Positions 8,461 through 16,924 are shown, counted from the first letter of the stretch. The stretch: 64,000 bases of DNA from Candidatus Poribacteria bacterium (GCA_022827885.1 JAJEIP010000011.1:1-64000), one strand, 5' to 3'. Notes: a model not told the origin generated them from the sequence alone. Numbers and translations are program-made.

Positions 8461-9051
8461 TTATAAGCTGGTCCTATAAGGTGCCAAAAATTTCCGGAGT
8501 TGTCGAATCGCAGCATTTTTGCGTGAAGCAACAGTGCCAATCGGACATTGAACGATCTCGGCAACTTCTTGGTAAGACAATCCTTGAACCTCTGTCAGCC
8601 GAAACACTAATTGATGTTCTTGCGACAGTTTGTTGATTGCGGCTTGGATTGCCTCGTAAGTCTCCTTGGCGATAAGCAACGCCTCTGGAGAATAGTTGGA
8701 GTCTGCGATAGCAACCGCAATGGGGTGAGCGTTTTCATCTTCATCGCTATAAGGGGCATCTAAAGATTCAATCTGCGGGGTTCTCTGATTTTTCGCTAAC
8801 TCTTTCAAACATACGTTCTTGGCGATGTGATAAAGGAACGTTCTAAATTTCGCAATCGGGCGATACGTTGGCACACAGCGCCACACCCGTAGGAACGTTT
8901 CTTGACAGAGATCTTCCGCAAGTGTCCGGTTTTTGACAAATCGATAGATAAAATTTAAAGTGTTTGTATAGTGACGCTCGGTTAAAATTCGGAATGCATC
9001 TCTGTTTCCGTCCTTCACAGAGAGCATCAACTGTTCGTCAGTGTGTAACAT
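8461..9051 (-). CDS. ECF-type RNA polymerase sigma factor
   Basis: About 196 residues from the ATG at 9051, with GAGGAG 6 bases upstream. An in-frame TTG ten codons earlier has no such site. Region 2 holds NRTLAEDLCQETFLRVW, the -10-recognising and core-binding segment. Region 4 is LSYQEVAEIVQCPIGTVASR, a helix-turn-helix for the -35 element. No anti-sigma gene is adjacent on either side, so its control is not visible here. The gene is followed by a strong terminator and seems monocistronic. Confidence 0.9.
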   Translation of the reverse strand: MLHTDEQLMLSVKDGNRDAFRILTERHYTNTLNFIYRFVKNRTLAEDLCQETFLRVWRCVPTYRPIAKFRTFLYHIAKNVCLKELAKNQRTPQIESLDAPYSDEDENAHPIAVAIADSNYSPEALLIAKETYEAIQAAINKLSQEHQLVFRLTEVQGLSYQEVAEIVQCPIGTVASRKNAAIRQLRKFLAPYRTSL

Positions 9052-9476
9052 GCTTGTCTCCTCGAAAGAGGAGTTTCTCAAGCGAAGGCGCGCAACCCTC
9101 CTTCCGTTCCGTAACGGAGGATGCCTGCTTGTTCACTCCTCGGTCTGTGCCTTCTCCATATTCGTGTCCTGATCCAACAACGGCATGCAGTGGCAATTTT
9201 AAATGCCCGTGTCTTCAGGGAGATCCAATCCCCCAAAGAATTGTCACGTTCATCTCCAGCGTGAGGCATTGCCTCCGTTAAACACAAAACGTACTGACGC
9301 ATTTTGAAAACTCCTTTCTAAGTTTATTCGTCAGAGAGGGGTAGTGTTCTGTACCCCTTTTCAGTCATTAAAAAGAATATTTAAAGTTTAACCCTTATGT
9401 TTTGAAATAATTCATTTAAAATTAAAAAAATATTCACACCTTTAAATTTAATCCCTAAAGCCTGTGAGAATATCCG
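9052..9476. other. non-coding gap upstream of the sigma gene
   Basis: I see no convincing gene. A 74-codon minus-strand frame (9302-9078) has no recognisable sequence. A 7-base-pair stem-loop at 9337-9358 (AGGGGTA / TACCCCT) is followed by TTTT on the plus strand. The stretch 9363-9460 is very AT-rich and could hold the sigma-gene promoter, but I cannot pick a convincing pair of boxes. Confidence 0.4.
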
Positions 9477-10607
9477 TTACATTCCCTTTGGCTGAAAGGG
9501 TTCCAACGACAGTGATGGCTGTCCTGTGGTGATGAGTTCAGCGATGAGTTGTCCTGTAATCGGTGCGAGAAGAATACCATTTTTGAAATGGCCTGATGCC
9601 AAAACAACGTTGTCGTACCCGGGTAGGTAACCCAGAAGGGGCCCCTTTTTGGCGTAAGGACGTAGACCGACCCATGTTTGCACGAAGGTGCTCTGCGCGA
9701 GTTGCGGCGCGATGGCGATTCCTGCGTCAATCATCTGCTTCGCACCGTCCACGGTTGCGGTTTTGTCATAGCCGACAAATTCGACCGTCGCGCCGAGTAG
9801 AATCTTGCCGTCGGCTCTCGGGACGATATAGATGCCAAGTCCATCGATGGTTCGCTCGAAAGGCGGCGGCATCGCTTCAACGAGGACGATCTGTCCTTTC
9901 GCCGGTTCCACATGAATCGGAACGTCAAGTTGAGCCGTAAGCGTGCCTGTCCAGCAGCCTGCGGCAATCACGAACGTGTCCGCGTAATAGGTTTCACCGT
10001 TTACGACGACACCGACGACGTGTTCCGCGCCGTCCTCCCGCACTCGGATAAAATCGGTGACAGGGTTCCCCATTTGGAATTGCGCACCGAGTTTCGCTGC
10101 AGCCTTGGCGAGTGCAATCACCATCTTCGGGTTACGGACGTGCGCGTCTTCCGGAAAGAAAACGGCACCTGCAATAGATTTTGAGAGCGCAGGCTCCAAC
10201 TGCCAGGCTGCTTCCGCCGTTAAGACTTCTGCTGTAAAACCGCGTTTCACCCGCCGGTCCGCGAGACCGATTAATCCTGCTGCTTCCGCTGGGTTGAAGA
10301 ATACCGACAGCGTTCCACATTCGATCAACTCAATATCTATCTGGGTCTCTGCTCGAAGTTCTTCCGCTAATGCGGGGTAGCGTGCCAGGCTCGCTCGGCA
10401 CAAGGTTGGATACGGCGCATCTGTTGAGGCGTGTGAGGTTAAAATTCCCGCACCTGCCCACGAGGCTTCTGTGCCGACAGCGGATGCTTTCTCGATGACT
10501 AACGATTTCACGTTTCGTTTGGCGAGGTCGTAAGCGATGTGGCATCCGATAATGCCGCCCCCGATAATGATGACATCGGTATGATTTCGGCTCAAGTTCT
10601 CCTCCAC
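9477..10607 (-). CDS. thiO: glycine oxidase ThiO-like FAD oxidoreductase
   Basis: About 376 residues of the DAO family. The FAD-binding signature VIIIGGGIIGCHIAYDLAKR is near the N-terminus, TEASWAGAGIL follows, and WVGLRPYAKKGPLLGYLPG / LASGHFKNGILLAP is the typical C-terminal flavin-contacting region of ThiO. The enzyme oxidises glycine to the imine used for the thiazole of thiamine. No other thi gene is in the window, so a different amine substrate is possible. The start is either GTG at 10607 or TTG at 10595, the latter with GGAGG 5 bases upstream. Confidence 0.82.
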   Translation of the reverse strand: MEENLSRNHTDVIIIGGGIIGCHIAYDLAKRNVKSLVIEKASAVGTEASWAGAGILTSHASTDAPYPTLCRASLARYPALAEELRAETQIDIELIECGTLSVFFNPAEAAGLIGLADRRVKRGFTAEVLTAEAAWQLEPALSKSIAGAVFFPEDAHVRNPKMVIALAKAAAKLGAQFQMGNPVTDFIRVREDGAEHVVGVVVNGETYYADTFVIAAGCWTGTLTAQLDVPIHVEPAKGQIVLVEAMPPPFERTIDGLGIYIVPRADGKILLGATVEFVGYDKTATVDGAKQMIDAGIAIAPQLAQSTFVQTWVGLRPYAKKGPLLGYLPGYDNVVLASGHFKNGILLAPITGQLIAELITTGQPSLSLEPFQPKGM

Positions 10608-10639
10608 TTTCCCAGAGAATCAAACAACAACTTAAGAAT

Positions 10640-10668
10640 AGTTTAGCACATTAACGGACGTTTGTCAA
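10640..10668 (-). promoter_or_regulatory. sigma70-type promoter of thiO-like gene
   Basis: Minus strand TTGACA (10668-10663), 17-base spacer, TAAACT (10645-10640), about 33 bases upstream of the GTG start. Confidence 0.7.
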
Positions 10669-10840
10669 TTTCACTTGCCGATGTCTTACGGATATTTCAG
10701 TTCTACCGTCTATACACATTTTCGGATGCACTTTTTGGATGATATAGACAGAATCACAATTTTTGAAGTTATATTTGACTTTTTTCTATTAATAGTAAAA
10801 TTACAAGGAAGTATATATTTTTAAGCAAGGGAAATACTAT

Positions 10841-10960
10841 ATGAAAAAAGGCGAGTTAATTTTTGCTTTGGATCCAAATGATGCAAAAGAGTGTAAGAAA
10901 GTGCTTTACCTTCGGGAATCCCTCTCGGGAATTTTAACATGGGTTAAAGTTGGTTTTTAA
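10841..10960 (+). pseudogene. truncated orotidine 5'-phosphate decarboxylase (pyrF) stub
   Basis: A 39-codon frame, preceded by an AAGG ribosome site, matches only the N-terminus of OMP decarboxylase: LIFALDPNDAKE corresponds to the first strand (FALDV...A) and WVKVGF to the catalytic-lysine strand (VKVG). A TAA then ends the frame where the family continues with a conserved LELF segment, and nothing PyrF-like follows in any frame. A TTGACT-15-TAAAAT pair sits at 10775-10801. It is a recently broken 5' end of a gene whose rest has been lost. Confidence 0.6.
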
Positions 10961-11244
10961 GCCGCTCTTTTGTGTCCATTCAGCGCCAGTTATCGCAGCA
11001 GTTATGGCCGTATTTTCCACACCGTCTTTAAAGGTATATTTCCCGCTGGCGACATTTCTGAGGGCTGGAAAGTCTTATAGTAAAGCCCGAAAATATCTGC
11101 ATACCCCCGGTAGGGTCTTTCACCTAACCGCACCGAGTTTGGTGTAAAAGTAATTACAGAATCTACTATAAAATCCAATCGCGCCCTGTCCAAATTAACA
11201 AAAGATATGTTTTGGGCACTCCTGAAAACCCTCCGAAAAAAAGG
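10961..11244. other. decayed coding debris
   Basis: No intact gene. On the minus strand a short frame across roughly 10940-11076 reads protein-like (ALRNVASGKYTFKDGVENTA and onward to ITGAEWTQ) but lacks a start and is closed by stops on both sides. It looks like a fragment of another gene joined to the pyrF stub. I cannot name its family. Confidence 0.35.
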
Positions 11245-11274
11245 TTGACCTTTGAGGGAAAATAACAGTATAAT
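11245..11274 (+). promoter_or_regulatory. sigma70-type promoter for the BMC-P operon
   Basis: TTGACC (11245-11250), 18-base spacer and a perfect TATAAT (11269-11274). The next ribosome site (GGAGG, 11298-11302) precedes the interrupted gene at 11308, then the microcompartment vertex gene and the cyclo-ligase gene. Confidence 0.75.
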
Positions 11275-11307
11275 ACTCCTATGCCATATCCTATATCGGA
11301 GGCCATC

Positions 11308-11529
11308 ATGTAAGAATCTCCTTTTTACGAACAGGTCATGCAACGCTGTATCGAACAAGGGGCAACACACGCCAAGCGTGATGCTGTTCTCAAACTCCTA
11401 TCGCACCGATTTGGCAGTGTTCCGCAACCCATCGCTACCCACATTGCGCAACTACGCCACATCGCACAACTCGATGCGCTTTTTGAACAAGTTATGGCGG
11501 CTGAGGCACTTGATGATATTCAATGGTAA
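11308..11529 (+). pseudogene. DUF4351-like small protein, stop at codon 2
   Basis: The frame begins ATG TAA GAA TCT, with GGAGG ideally placed 5 bases before the ATG. Reading through the stop gives ESPFYEQVMQRCIEQGATHA, then RDAVLKLLSHRFG and a leucine-rich helical end, the pattern of DUF4351-type tails on Rpn/PD-(D/E)XK transposase-like proteins. A single C-to-T change (CAA to TAA) would explain the stop. Translation might restart at the internal ATG 11338, giving 63 residues. It is therefore either a nonsense pseudogene or a gene with an unusual start. Confidence 0.6.
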
Positions 11530-11562
11530 AGACGAGAAAGAAAGTGAAAGGTTTTTTATTCA

Positions 11563-11850
11563 ATGACCCTTGGAAAAGTTACCGGGACAATCGTCGCGAC
11601 GCAGAAAGATGAGAAATTAATCGGAAGCAAATTGATGGTTGTCCAAAATGTGGATCTCAACGGAGAGGTCGATCGGATATATACCGTCGCGGTCGATGCA
11701 GTCGGGGCAGGTATCGGCGAAATCGTCCTCGTGGCTACCGGGAGTTCCGCCCGTCAGACCCACGTGACGGGCAACAAACCCGTCGACGCTGTAATCATGG
11801 CGATTGTTGATACCGTAGAAGTGGCTGGAAAAGTCCTATACCAAAAGTAG
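11563..11850 (+). CDS. EutN/CcmL bacterial microcompartment vertex protein (BMC-P)
   Basis: A 95-residue protein matching the whole EutN/CcmL family, which forms pentamers that cap the vertices of microcompartment shells. LGKVTGTIVATQKDEKLIG, YTVAVDAVGAGIGEIVLVATG, SSARQT and PVDAVIMAIVDTVEV are the standard family blocks. No BMC-H hexamer gene or signature enzyme is in the window, so either the rest of the shell is elsewhere or the pentamer acts alone. It sits 33 bases after the interrupted DUF4351-like gene and 5 bases before the cyclo-ligase gene. Confidence 0.92.
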   Translation: MTLGKVTGTIVATQKDEKLIGSKLMVVQNVDLNGEVDRIYTVAVDAVGAGIGEIVLVATGSSARQTHVTGNKPVDAVIMAIVDTVEVAGKVLYQK

Positions 11851-11855
11851 AAACG

Positions 11856-12443
11856 ATGCAGATCGCGAGTGAACGGGCACGCCTCCGCGCGGAAACACGC
11901 CGCCGTCGCGAAGCACTCCCCGCAGAAGAGCGGATACGGTACAGCCAGCGTATCCTTGATGCCACTGCACGCTGGATACAGCGTGAGGGGTTCGACGCCG
12001 TGATGCTCTATCTGAATATGAGAAGCGAGGTTGAAACCACCGGTTTGCTTGAGAAGTTACTGGATTCAGGCAAGCAGGTGTGTGCCCCCGTCGTAGATAC
12101 AGAACACCTGGAACTCATCCCGCGACGGATTCAGAATCTGAAAACAGAAGTGGTGCGCCATCCCTACGGCATGTTGGAACCCAGTCAAGCATGCCCACGC
12201 TTTCCAATTGAACACCTTCAACTCATCGTTGTTCCGGGTATCGCTTTTGATCGGAATGGGTATCGTCTCGGATACGGCAAGGGGTTCTATGACCGGTTTC
12301 TCGCGAGGTGTCCACACGCTGTGGCGATCGGATTGGCGTATGGGGTGCAACTTGTGGAAAATACGTTCCCACAGACGTGGGATGTACCCGTCCAGCACAT
12401 ATTCACAGAAACGGGTAGGATAGGGATTTATAGTAAAAAATAA
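11856..12443 (+). CDS. 5-formyltetrahydrofolate cyclo-ligase
   Basis: A 195-residue enzyme that converts 5-formyl-THF plus ATP to 5,10-methenyl-THF in one-carbon metabolism. The C-terminal family signature is complete (PGIAFDRNGYRLGYGKGFYD), and the N-terminal RAETRRRREAL helix is typical. The length is normal for the family. It begins 5 bases after the BMC-P gene, so the two are translated from one message; whether this reflects function or chance is not clear. An inverted repeat follows the stop. Confidence 0.92.
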   Translation: MQIASERARLRAETRRRREALPAEERIRYSQRILDATARWIQREGFDAVMLYLNMRSEVETTGLLEKLLDSGKQVCAPVVDTEHLELIPRRIQNLKTEVVRHPYGMLEPSQACPRFPIEHLQLIVVPGIAFDRNGYRLGYGKGFYDRFLARCPHAVAIGLAYGVQLVENTFPQTWDVPVQHIFTETGRIGIYSKK

Positions 12444-12460
12444 CCGCCTCAGCCCTGTCT

Positions 12461-12492
12461 CGGTAGATTCGGTTAGGAAACCGAACCTACCG
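12461..12492. terminator. hairpin between convergent genes
   Basis: CGGTAGATTCGGTT (12461-12474) pairs with AACCGAACCTACCG (12479-12492), one mismatch, loop AGGA. It lies between the convergent cyclo-ligase and ComEA genes and probably ends both transcripts. There is no T-run. A weaker relative is at 49031-49055, so it may be a dispersed palindrome used as a terminator. Confidence 0.6.
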
Positions 12493-12537
12493 GGCTCTCG
12501 TACTCTCCCTGATAAACTTCCCAAACATACCCATTAA

Positions 12538-12960
12538 CTATTTAGCATCGACGAAAGGTCTCAACTTCTCCACCGTCTTTGCCCCGATACCTTTTACATT
12601 CTGGAGAGCATCCACACTGGCAAACATGCCGTGTTGCTTGCGATAGTCGACGATCCGTTGTGCCATCTGGGGACCGATATTTGGGAGGGTCTGCAGCGCT
12701 TTCGTAGAGGCGGTGTTGATGTTGAGGAGTTCAGGCGTGCTGGATGTTAACGTTTCTGTCGTTTGACTTTCTGGACGTTCCTCGTTCGGGACAGCGATTA
12801 AATCCGGTTTTCCGAGGAACACGGCAGGGGCAAACCGCCGCACCCCCCAAAATCCGCTGCCGACTAAAATCAGAACCACGAGAAAAGTAACCGCCTTCCA
12901 ATAATGACGTTCGACGATATCCGATGTAGGAGAGGTTTCTAACCCCGAGTCTTTATTCAC
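12538..12960 (-). CDS. ComEA-like helix-hairpin-helix protein
   Basis: About 140 residues with one membrane segment near the N-terminus (AVTFLVVLILVGSGFWGV), a polar linker, and a C-terminal tandem helix-hairpin-helix domain: LLNINTASTKALQTLPNIGP, then FASVDALQNVKGIGAKTVEKL. ComEA proteins bind double-stranded DNA at the outer face of the membrane during uptake; free-standing homologues are widespread and need not be for transformation. A GTG at 12960 overlaps the end of the upstream gene by 8 bases and follows GAGG; a TTG at 12975 is the alternative. Confidence 0.82.
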   Translation of the reverse strand: MNKDSGLETSPTSDIVERHYWKAVTFLVVLILVGSGFWGVRRFAPAVFLGKPDLIAVPNEERPESQTTETLTSSTPELLNINTASTKALQTLPNIGPQMAQRIVDYRKQHGMFASVDALQNVKGIGAKTVEKLRPFVDAK

Positions 12961-14638
12961 TTCTATTTTCCTCAAGAGATAGCACCTGATTTACAGGGAC
13001 ATTTTCGATGAACTGCTGTGTCCCGCGCTGCCACACCACCTCAATGCGGTCCACCCGTTCGTAATCCCCGATCCCGAAATGCAGTGTGAGGTCCTGTTGT
13101 GAAAGATAACCGTCCCCGCTCCGCACCTCACGCGTCTGTGTGAGGTCTCCCGTCGTAATCTTGACGCGTGCCCCAATCGCATCCGTGGAACCGTTTGTCG
13201 CTGTCAATCGGAGCTGCAAATAGTTTTTTCGGTTACCGCCATCGTTGCGTAAAAGGCGGGGTGCCGTGTTGGAATTGGTCACCACGATGTCGATATCACC
13301 ATCTAAATCGTAGTCTGCAAAGGTGGCACCGCGACTGACGTCCTCTAACGTCATGCCCGGACCGAGACTTTCAGAGACTTCGGTAAATGTGCCGTTCGCG
13401 GTATTGTTCCGAAAGAGCAGGTTGCGTTGCCCATACGTGCCTTCCTGTCCGAGTTCAGCGAGATTCTCATGTAGATGCCCGTTAGCAACGAAGAGATCTT
13501 GGTATCCATCGTTGTCGTAATCGATAAAAGCCGTTGCCCAACCGAGATAGGGATAGGTGAGTTGCGCGGTTTTTGTCATGGCTGTTGCGTCTGTAAAGAA
13601 GCCGTCCGCGTCGTTATGGTAGAGGGTATTCGTCTGTTGGGCATAATTCGTGACAGTGAGATCGAGCCAACCGTCGTTATTCCAATCGCCGAAGGCTGTG
13701 CCCATACCGTTTTCAGCGGCACCGTCTTCACTGAGGGCAACCCCAACCCTGAAACCAACCTCTTCAAAAGTGCCGTCCCCAGTATTGTGATAAAATAGGT
13801 TTTCTGTGGAATCGTTAGCGACGTAGATGTCAGGCGTGCCGTCGTTGTTATAGTCTCCCCAGACAACCCCTAACCCTTTGCCAGTGGTGTTGTAGATACC
13901 CGCTGTTTTTGTTACGTCGGTGAACGTGCCGTCACCGTTGTTGCGATAGAGGGTATCGGATTGGGCGATGAAGTTATCGGGTTCACAGTAGGCGCGAATC
14001 CCTTTTTCCTTGAATCCACACCACGGATTCTCATTGATGTCAAAGACGATGTAGTTGACGACATAGAGATCCAGGTGCCCATCTCGGTCGTAGTCAGCAA
14101 AGGCGCAGCCCGTGCTCCAACGCGGCTCCGTCACACCTGCGGCTTCCGCGACATCCGTAAACGTGCCATCGCCATTATTACGGTAGAGCCGATTGACCCC
14201 GTAGTTTGTGACGTAAAGATCCAGGTTCCCGTCGTTATCATAGTCCCCCACGGCACATCCATGTCCGTAACCCGTATCCCCAACGCCGGCTTTTTCGGTG
14301 ACATCTGTGAACGTGCCGGCGCCGTTATTTTCATAGAGGCAATTGGTCGGGATCTCTTGCGAGACGTAACCCGGGAGGGGTGCACTGTTAACGAAGTATA
14401 GATCGGGATCTCCGTCCTTGTCGTAGTCAAAGAAAGCGGCACCGGAACCGAGCGTCTCCATGAAATACTTCTGTCCGCTCCGTCCATCGACGTGTTTCCA
14501 ACGGATACCGGCTTCCTGCGTTACATCAACGAATTGAATGTGAGTATCGGCGTTCACAGGGCGGATAGGAATGCCTTGTGCGACAATTGCGATTCCGATG
14601 AGAATTAAAATGCCTATACTGTTACTTCGTCTTTTCAT
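12953..14638 (-). CDS. secreted FG-GAP/VCBS protein with ASPIC/UnbV end
   Basis: A 561-residue exported protein of the CRTAC1 type. A signal peptide covers about residues 1-30. At least seven FG-GAP/VCBS blades follow, each with a calcium-binding DxDxDGxxD loop (FFDYDKDGDPDLYFVN, VGDYDNDGNLDLYVTN, FADYDLDGDIDIVVTN). The last 90 residues are the ASPIC/UnbV domain (LQLRLTATNGSTDAIGARV, VRSGDGYLSQQDLTLHFGIG). It is predicted to be an extracellular or surface beta-propeller. Its start overlaps the TPR gene by 17 bases, and this TPR plus UnbV pairing recurs in related bacteria. Confidence 0.88.
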   Translation of the reverse strand: MKRRSNSIGILILIGIAIVAQGIPIRPVNADTHIQFVDVTQEAGIRWKHVDGRSGQKYFMETLGSGAAFFDYDKDGDPDLYFVNSAPLPGYVSQEIPTNCLYENNGAGTFTDVTEKAGVGDTGYGHGCAVGDYDNDGNLDLYVTNYGVNRLYRNNGDGTFTDVAEAAGVTEPRWSTGCAFADYDRDGHLDLYVVNYIVFDINENPWCGFKEKGIRAYCEPDNFIAQSDTLYRNNGDGTFTDVTKTAGIYNTTGKGLGVVWGDYNNDGTPDIYVANDSTENLFYHNTGDGTFEEVGFRVGVALSEDGAAENGMGTAFGDWNNDGWLDLTVTNYAQQTNTLYHNDADGFFTDATAMTKTAQLTYPYLGWATAFIDYDNDGYQDLFVANGHLHENLAELGQEGTYGQRNLLFRNNTANGTFTEVSESLGPGMTLEDVSRGATFADYDLDGDIDIVVTNSNTAPRLLRNDGGNRKNYLQLRLTATNGSTDAIGARVKITTGDLTQTREVRSGDGYLSQQDLTLHFGIGDYERVDRIEVVWQRGTQQFIENVPVNQVLSLEENRSE

Positions 14639-16283
14639 CTGCCTCCTTCATCTTTGCCCAGGTCTCTCGAAAAGCGCTGTTTTCGGGTTCCATTTCAATG
14701 GCGGTCTGAATCGCTTTCAGTGCTTTTTGATGCGCGCCTGCCTGGAAGTAGGCTAAGGCAAGCGTCTGTAGGTATTGGGGGATAGGGGCTAAACGGACAG
14801 CTTTCTCAGCCAAAGCGACGGTTTCTTGGATTTTAGCGGCTCTTTTCGCCGGCGGTAGGGACTGGGTTCCCCAACCCCTACGGGAGGTACCTTCAAGATA
14901 AAGCCGTGCCAATCCGTTTAGGGCGTAATGTGCATCTGCATCTAACTTTAAAGCGTTCTGATACGCGGCGCGTGCGTCCTCAAATTCGCCGCGACGGTGG
15001 TGGATGACAGCGATCCCGACCTGGGCATGCACCAATGAAGCGTCGTAGACGATAGCCGTTTTGTATTCAGCAAGTGCGTCCTCAAACCTGTCTTGCACAT
15101 AATAGACTGCCCCCAATCCAGCGTGCAGGGCGGCTTGCTCCGGCGCAACCGCAATCGCGCTGAGATAGGCGTTTTCTGCTTCGCTAAACCTACCCTCGCG
15201 GAAATAGAGTTTGCCGAGTTTATAGTGTGCCGCGGCGTATTCTGGCTGAAGTTTGACGGCTTTCTGATACGCTTCGAGTGCCTTATCGAATTTCCCATGC
15301 TTTTCGTAAGTGCCTCCGAGTTGATACTGTTTGCGCGGGTTGCTCGGTTCAAGGAGAATCGCACGCTCGCGGGTGTCAATCTCTTGCGCAATTGCGTTTA
15401 GACGCCGGTAGGTTTCCATGGCACGCCTGCCTTCCGCCGCCTGTTTTAATCGGAACAGTGCCTGCGCCAGGTTATAATATGCCCCGATATGGTCGGGGTG
15501 TTGGGCGATGACCCTGCGGTATAAGTCAACAGCGCGCTGGAATTCCCGGTGCTTTGATGCGATGAGACCCAGACGATAGGACGCCGCCGTAAAATTGGGG
15601 TCCAGACGAATCGCCTTCTCTAACAGTGGACGTGCTTTGTCCAGTTCTCCCTGTTTCTGATAAATGGCACCTAAGTTCCCGTTTGCCATGGAAAGCTCAG
15701 GATTCACGGCTAACGCCGATGTGTAGTAACGAATTGCCTGTTCCTGTTGTTTGACCGCCTCATAGCAGGAGGCGAGATTCGTCATGGCTTCTGCGAGTTT
15801 CGGTGAGAGGTTGAGCGTCCGGTGGTAGGCGTCTATGGCTTCTGCAAACCGCGAGGCTTTCTGATAAGCCGTTGCGAGTCCAACCTGTATTTGGAGGGAG
15901 TCTGGATGGTCTCGGCTGAGTTTTCCATAGAGGTCAATTGCTGCGGCATTGCGCTCGGTTCTTGTGTAGAGCAAAGCGAGATTTGCTTCGGCTTGTAGCA
16001 GTCCCGGCGCGATATCCAGTGCCTGTTTGAGGGCAACTTCCGCTTCAGCGAATTGGCTGATTTGCATGTAGACGGTTCCGAGTCCGGCGTATGCTTGCGC
16101 AGATGTTGGATCCCGTTGGATGGCGTGTTGAAAATATCGGATTGCCTGCGTGTAGTGTCCTTGCTGCGCGGCTTTCATACCGTGGGCGTAAAGGTCTTCG
16201 GATGTTTGTGCGGCAGCGTCCCACGCGGGACCGACGAAAACGATGAGGAGAAAGGCAACGAACCGGACTCCCTTGTTCGACAT
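14622..16283 (-). CDS. exported TPR-repeat protein
   Basis: A 553-residue protein with an N-terminal signal peptide (about residues 1-25, ending AAAQ) followed by roughly a dozen tetratricopeptide repeats covering almost the whole length; AYAGLGTVYMQISQFAEAEV and AHYKLGKLYFREGRFSEAEN are representative units. TPR stacks form peptide-binding superhelices. The partner is plausibly the ASPIC/UnbV propeller encoded directly downstream, with 17 bases of overlap. A -35/-10 pair lies at 16306-16334. Direct codon-level repetition between units suggests growth by internal duplication. Confidence 0.88.
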   Translation of the reverse strand: MSNKGVRFVAFLLIVFVGPAWDAAAQTSEDLYAHGMKAAQQGHYTQAIRYFQHAIQRDPTSAQAYAGLGTVYMQISQFAEAEVALKQALDIAPGLLQAEANLALLYTRTERNAAAIDLYGKLSRDHPDSLQIQVGLATAYQKASRFAEAIDAYHRTLNLSPKLAEAMTNLASCYEAVKQQEQAIRYYTSALAVNPELSMANGNLGAIYQKQGELDKARPLLEKAIRLDPNFTAASYRLGLIASKHREFQRAVDLYRRVIAQHPDHIGAYYNLAQALFRLKQAAEGRRAMETYRRLNAIAQEIDTRERAILLEPSNPRKQYQLGGTYEKHGKFDKALEAYQKAVKLQPEYAAAHYKLGKLYFREGRFSEAENAYLSAIAVAPEQAALHAGLGAVYYVQDRFEDALAEYKTAIVYDASLVHAQVGIAVIHHRRGEFEDARAAYQNALKLDADAHYALNGLARLYLEGTSRRGWGTQSLPPAKRAAKIQETVALAEKAVRLAPIPQYLQTLALAYFQAGAHQKALKAIQTAIEMEPENSAFRETWAKMKEADEKTK

Positions 16284-16305
16284 GACGGTTTATCCTCCAC
16301 TGTCA

Positions 16306-16334
16306 ATTTTAGTCGAAGCAATCCTTCATGTCAA
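16306..16334 (-). promoter_or_regulatory. sigma70-type promoter of the TPR operon
   Basis: Minus strand TTGACA (16334-16329), 17-base spacer, TAAAAT (16311-16306), 22 bases before the TPR gene start, with GGAGG between. Confidence 0.75.
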
Positions 16335-16348
16335 GTGTTTCTTGCGTT

Positions 16349-16891
16349 TCAATCAAAATACTCGTCTTCATTAAACTTCGTCCACGATTCAAATATAGGA
16401 AAGGGTCGAGGAAAATCGGCGTTCTCAATGTTCAGTTTGAACCGAATCTTTTCCTTATCAAAGAGATTACGGATGGAAATGGAAACTCCTGAAGTCCTGA
16501 TACAATTGTCGCACGCTGTCGGGAGGATTTGCACGGAACGCGGTGCCGCGAAATAAATCCTGTATTCTGAACCCGATTTTTCAACGGTGTAATCCGCCGC
16601 CAAAAGCTCCCACTCGCTCAAGGCTGTGTTACCTTCGGCATATTGTGCCCAGAGACTGACACCGCTAAAGAAATCGAGAATAACGCCTTTTCTTTTATTC
16701 GCGTCTCTGGAAGGGTCAAATTGCCGAAATGAACGACCCTTTAGTTCTGCTTTTACCAATTGTTCCTCTTCGCTATCCACAGGTTGCAAGGGGTTTGCGC
16801 ATGAGAAGAGGGGTATCAGATAGATGCATGTGAAAATAATAAACGCAAGACGTGTCTTTTCGCTTGTTTTAAAGGCAGTGTGTTGATGCAT
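16349..16891 (-). CDS. lipoprotein of unknown function
   Basis: A 180-residue protein with a lipoprotein signal: a hydrophobic stretch (LAFIIFTCIYLIPLFSC) ending in lipobox LFSC with Cys31 as the acylated residue. The mature part is mostly beta (GVSISIRNLFDKEKIRFKLN, with a CDNCIRTSG loop) and looks like a small beta-sandwich. I do not recognise the family. It is monocistronic, with its own promoter at 16925-16954, divergent from the Ldh2-type gene. Confidence 0.7.
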   Translation of the reverse strand: MHQHTAFKTSEKTRLAFIIFTCIYLIPLFSCANPLQPVDSEEEQLVKAELKGRSFRQFDPSRDANKRKGVILDFFSGVSLWAQYAEGNTALSEWELLAADYTVEKSGSEYRIYFAAPRSVQILPTACDNCIRTSGVSISIRNLFDKEKIRFKLNIENADFPRPFPIFESWTKFNEDEYFD

Positions 16892-16924
16892 GTCTATTTC
16901 TCCCGTTTTCTTTTGACTTAGTAA

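Noticed and set aside
9078-9302. Possible small gene (74 codons) upstream of the ECF sigma gene, perhaps an anti-sigma
   Set aside because: No cysteine-zinc motif or membrane helix, no good ribosome site and composition unlike protein.
11252-11566. A 104-codon plus-strand frame
   Set aside because: The DUF4351-like sequence is in another frame of the same strand, making this one a shadow.
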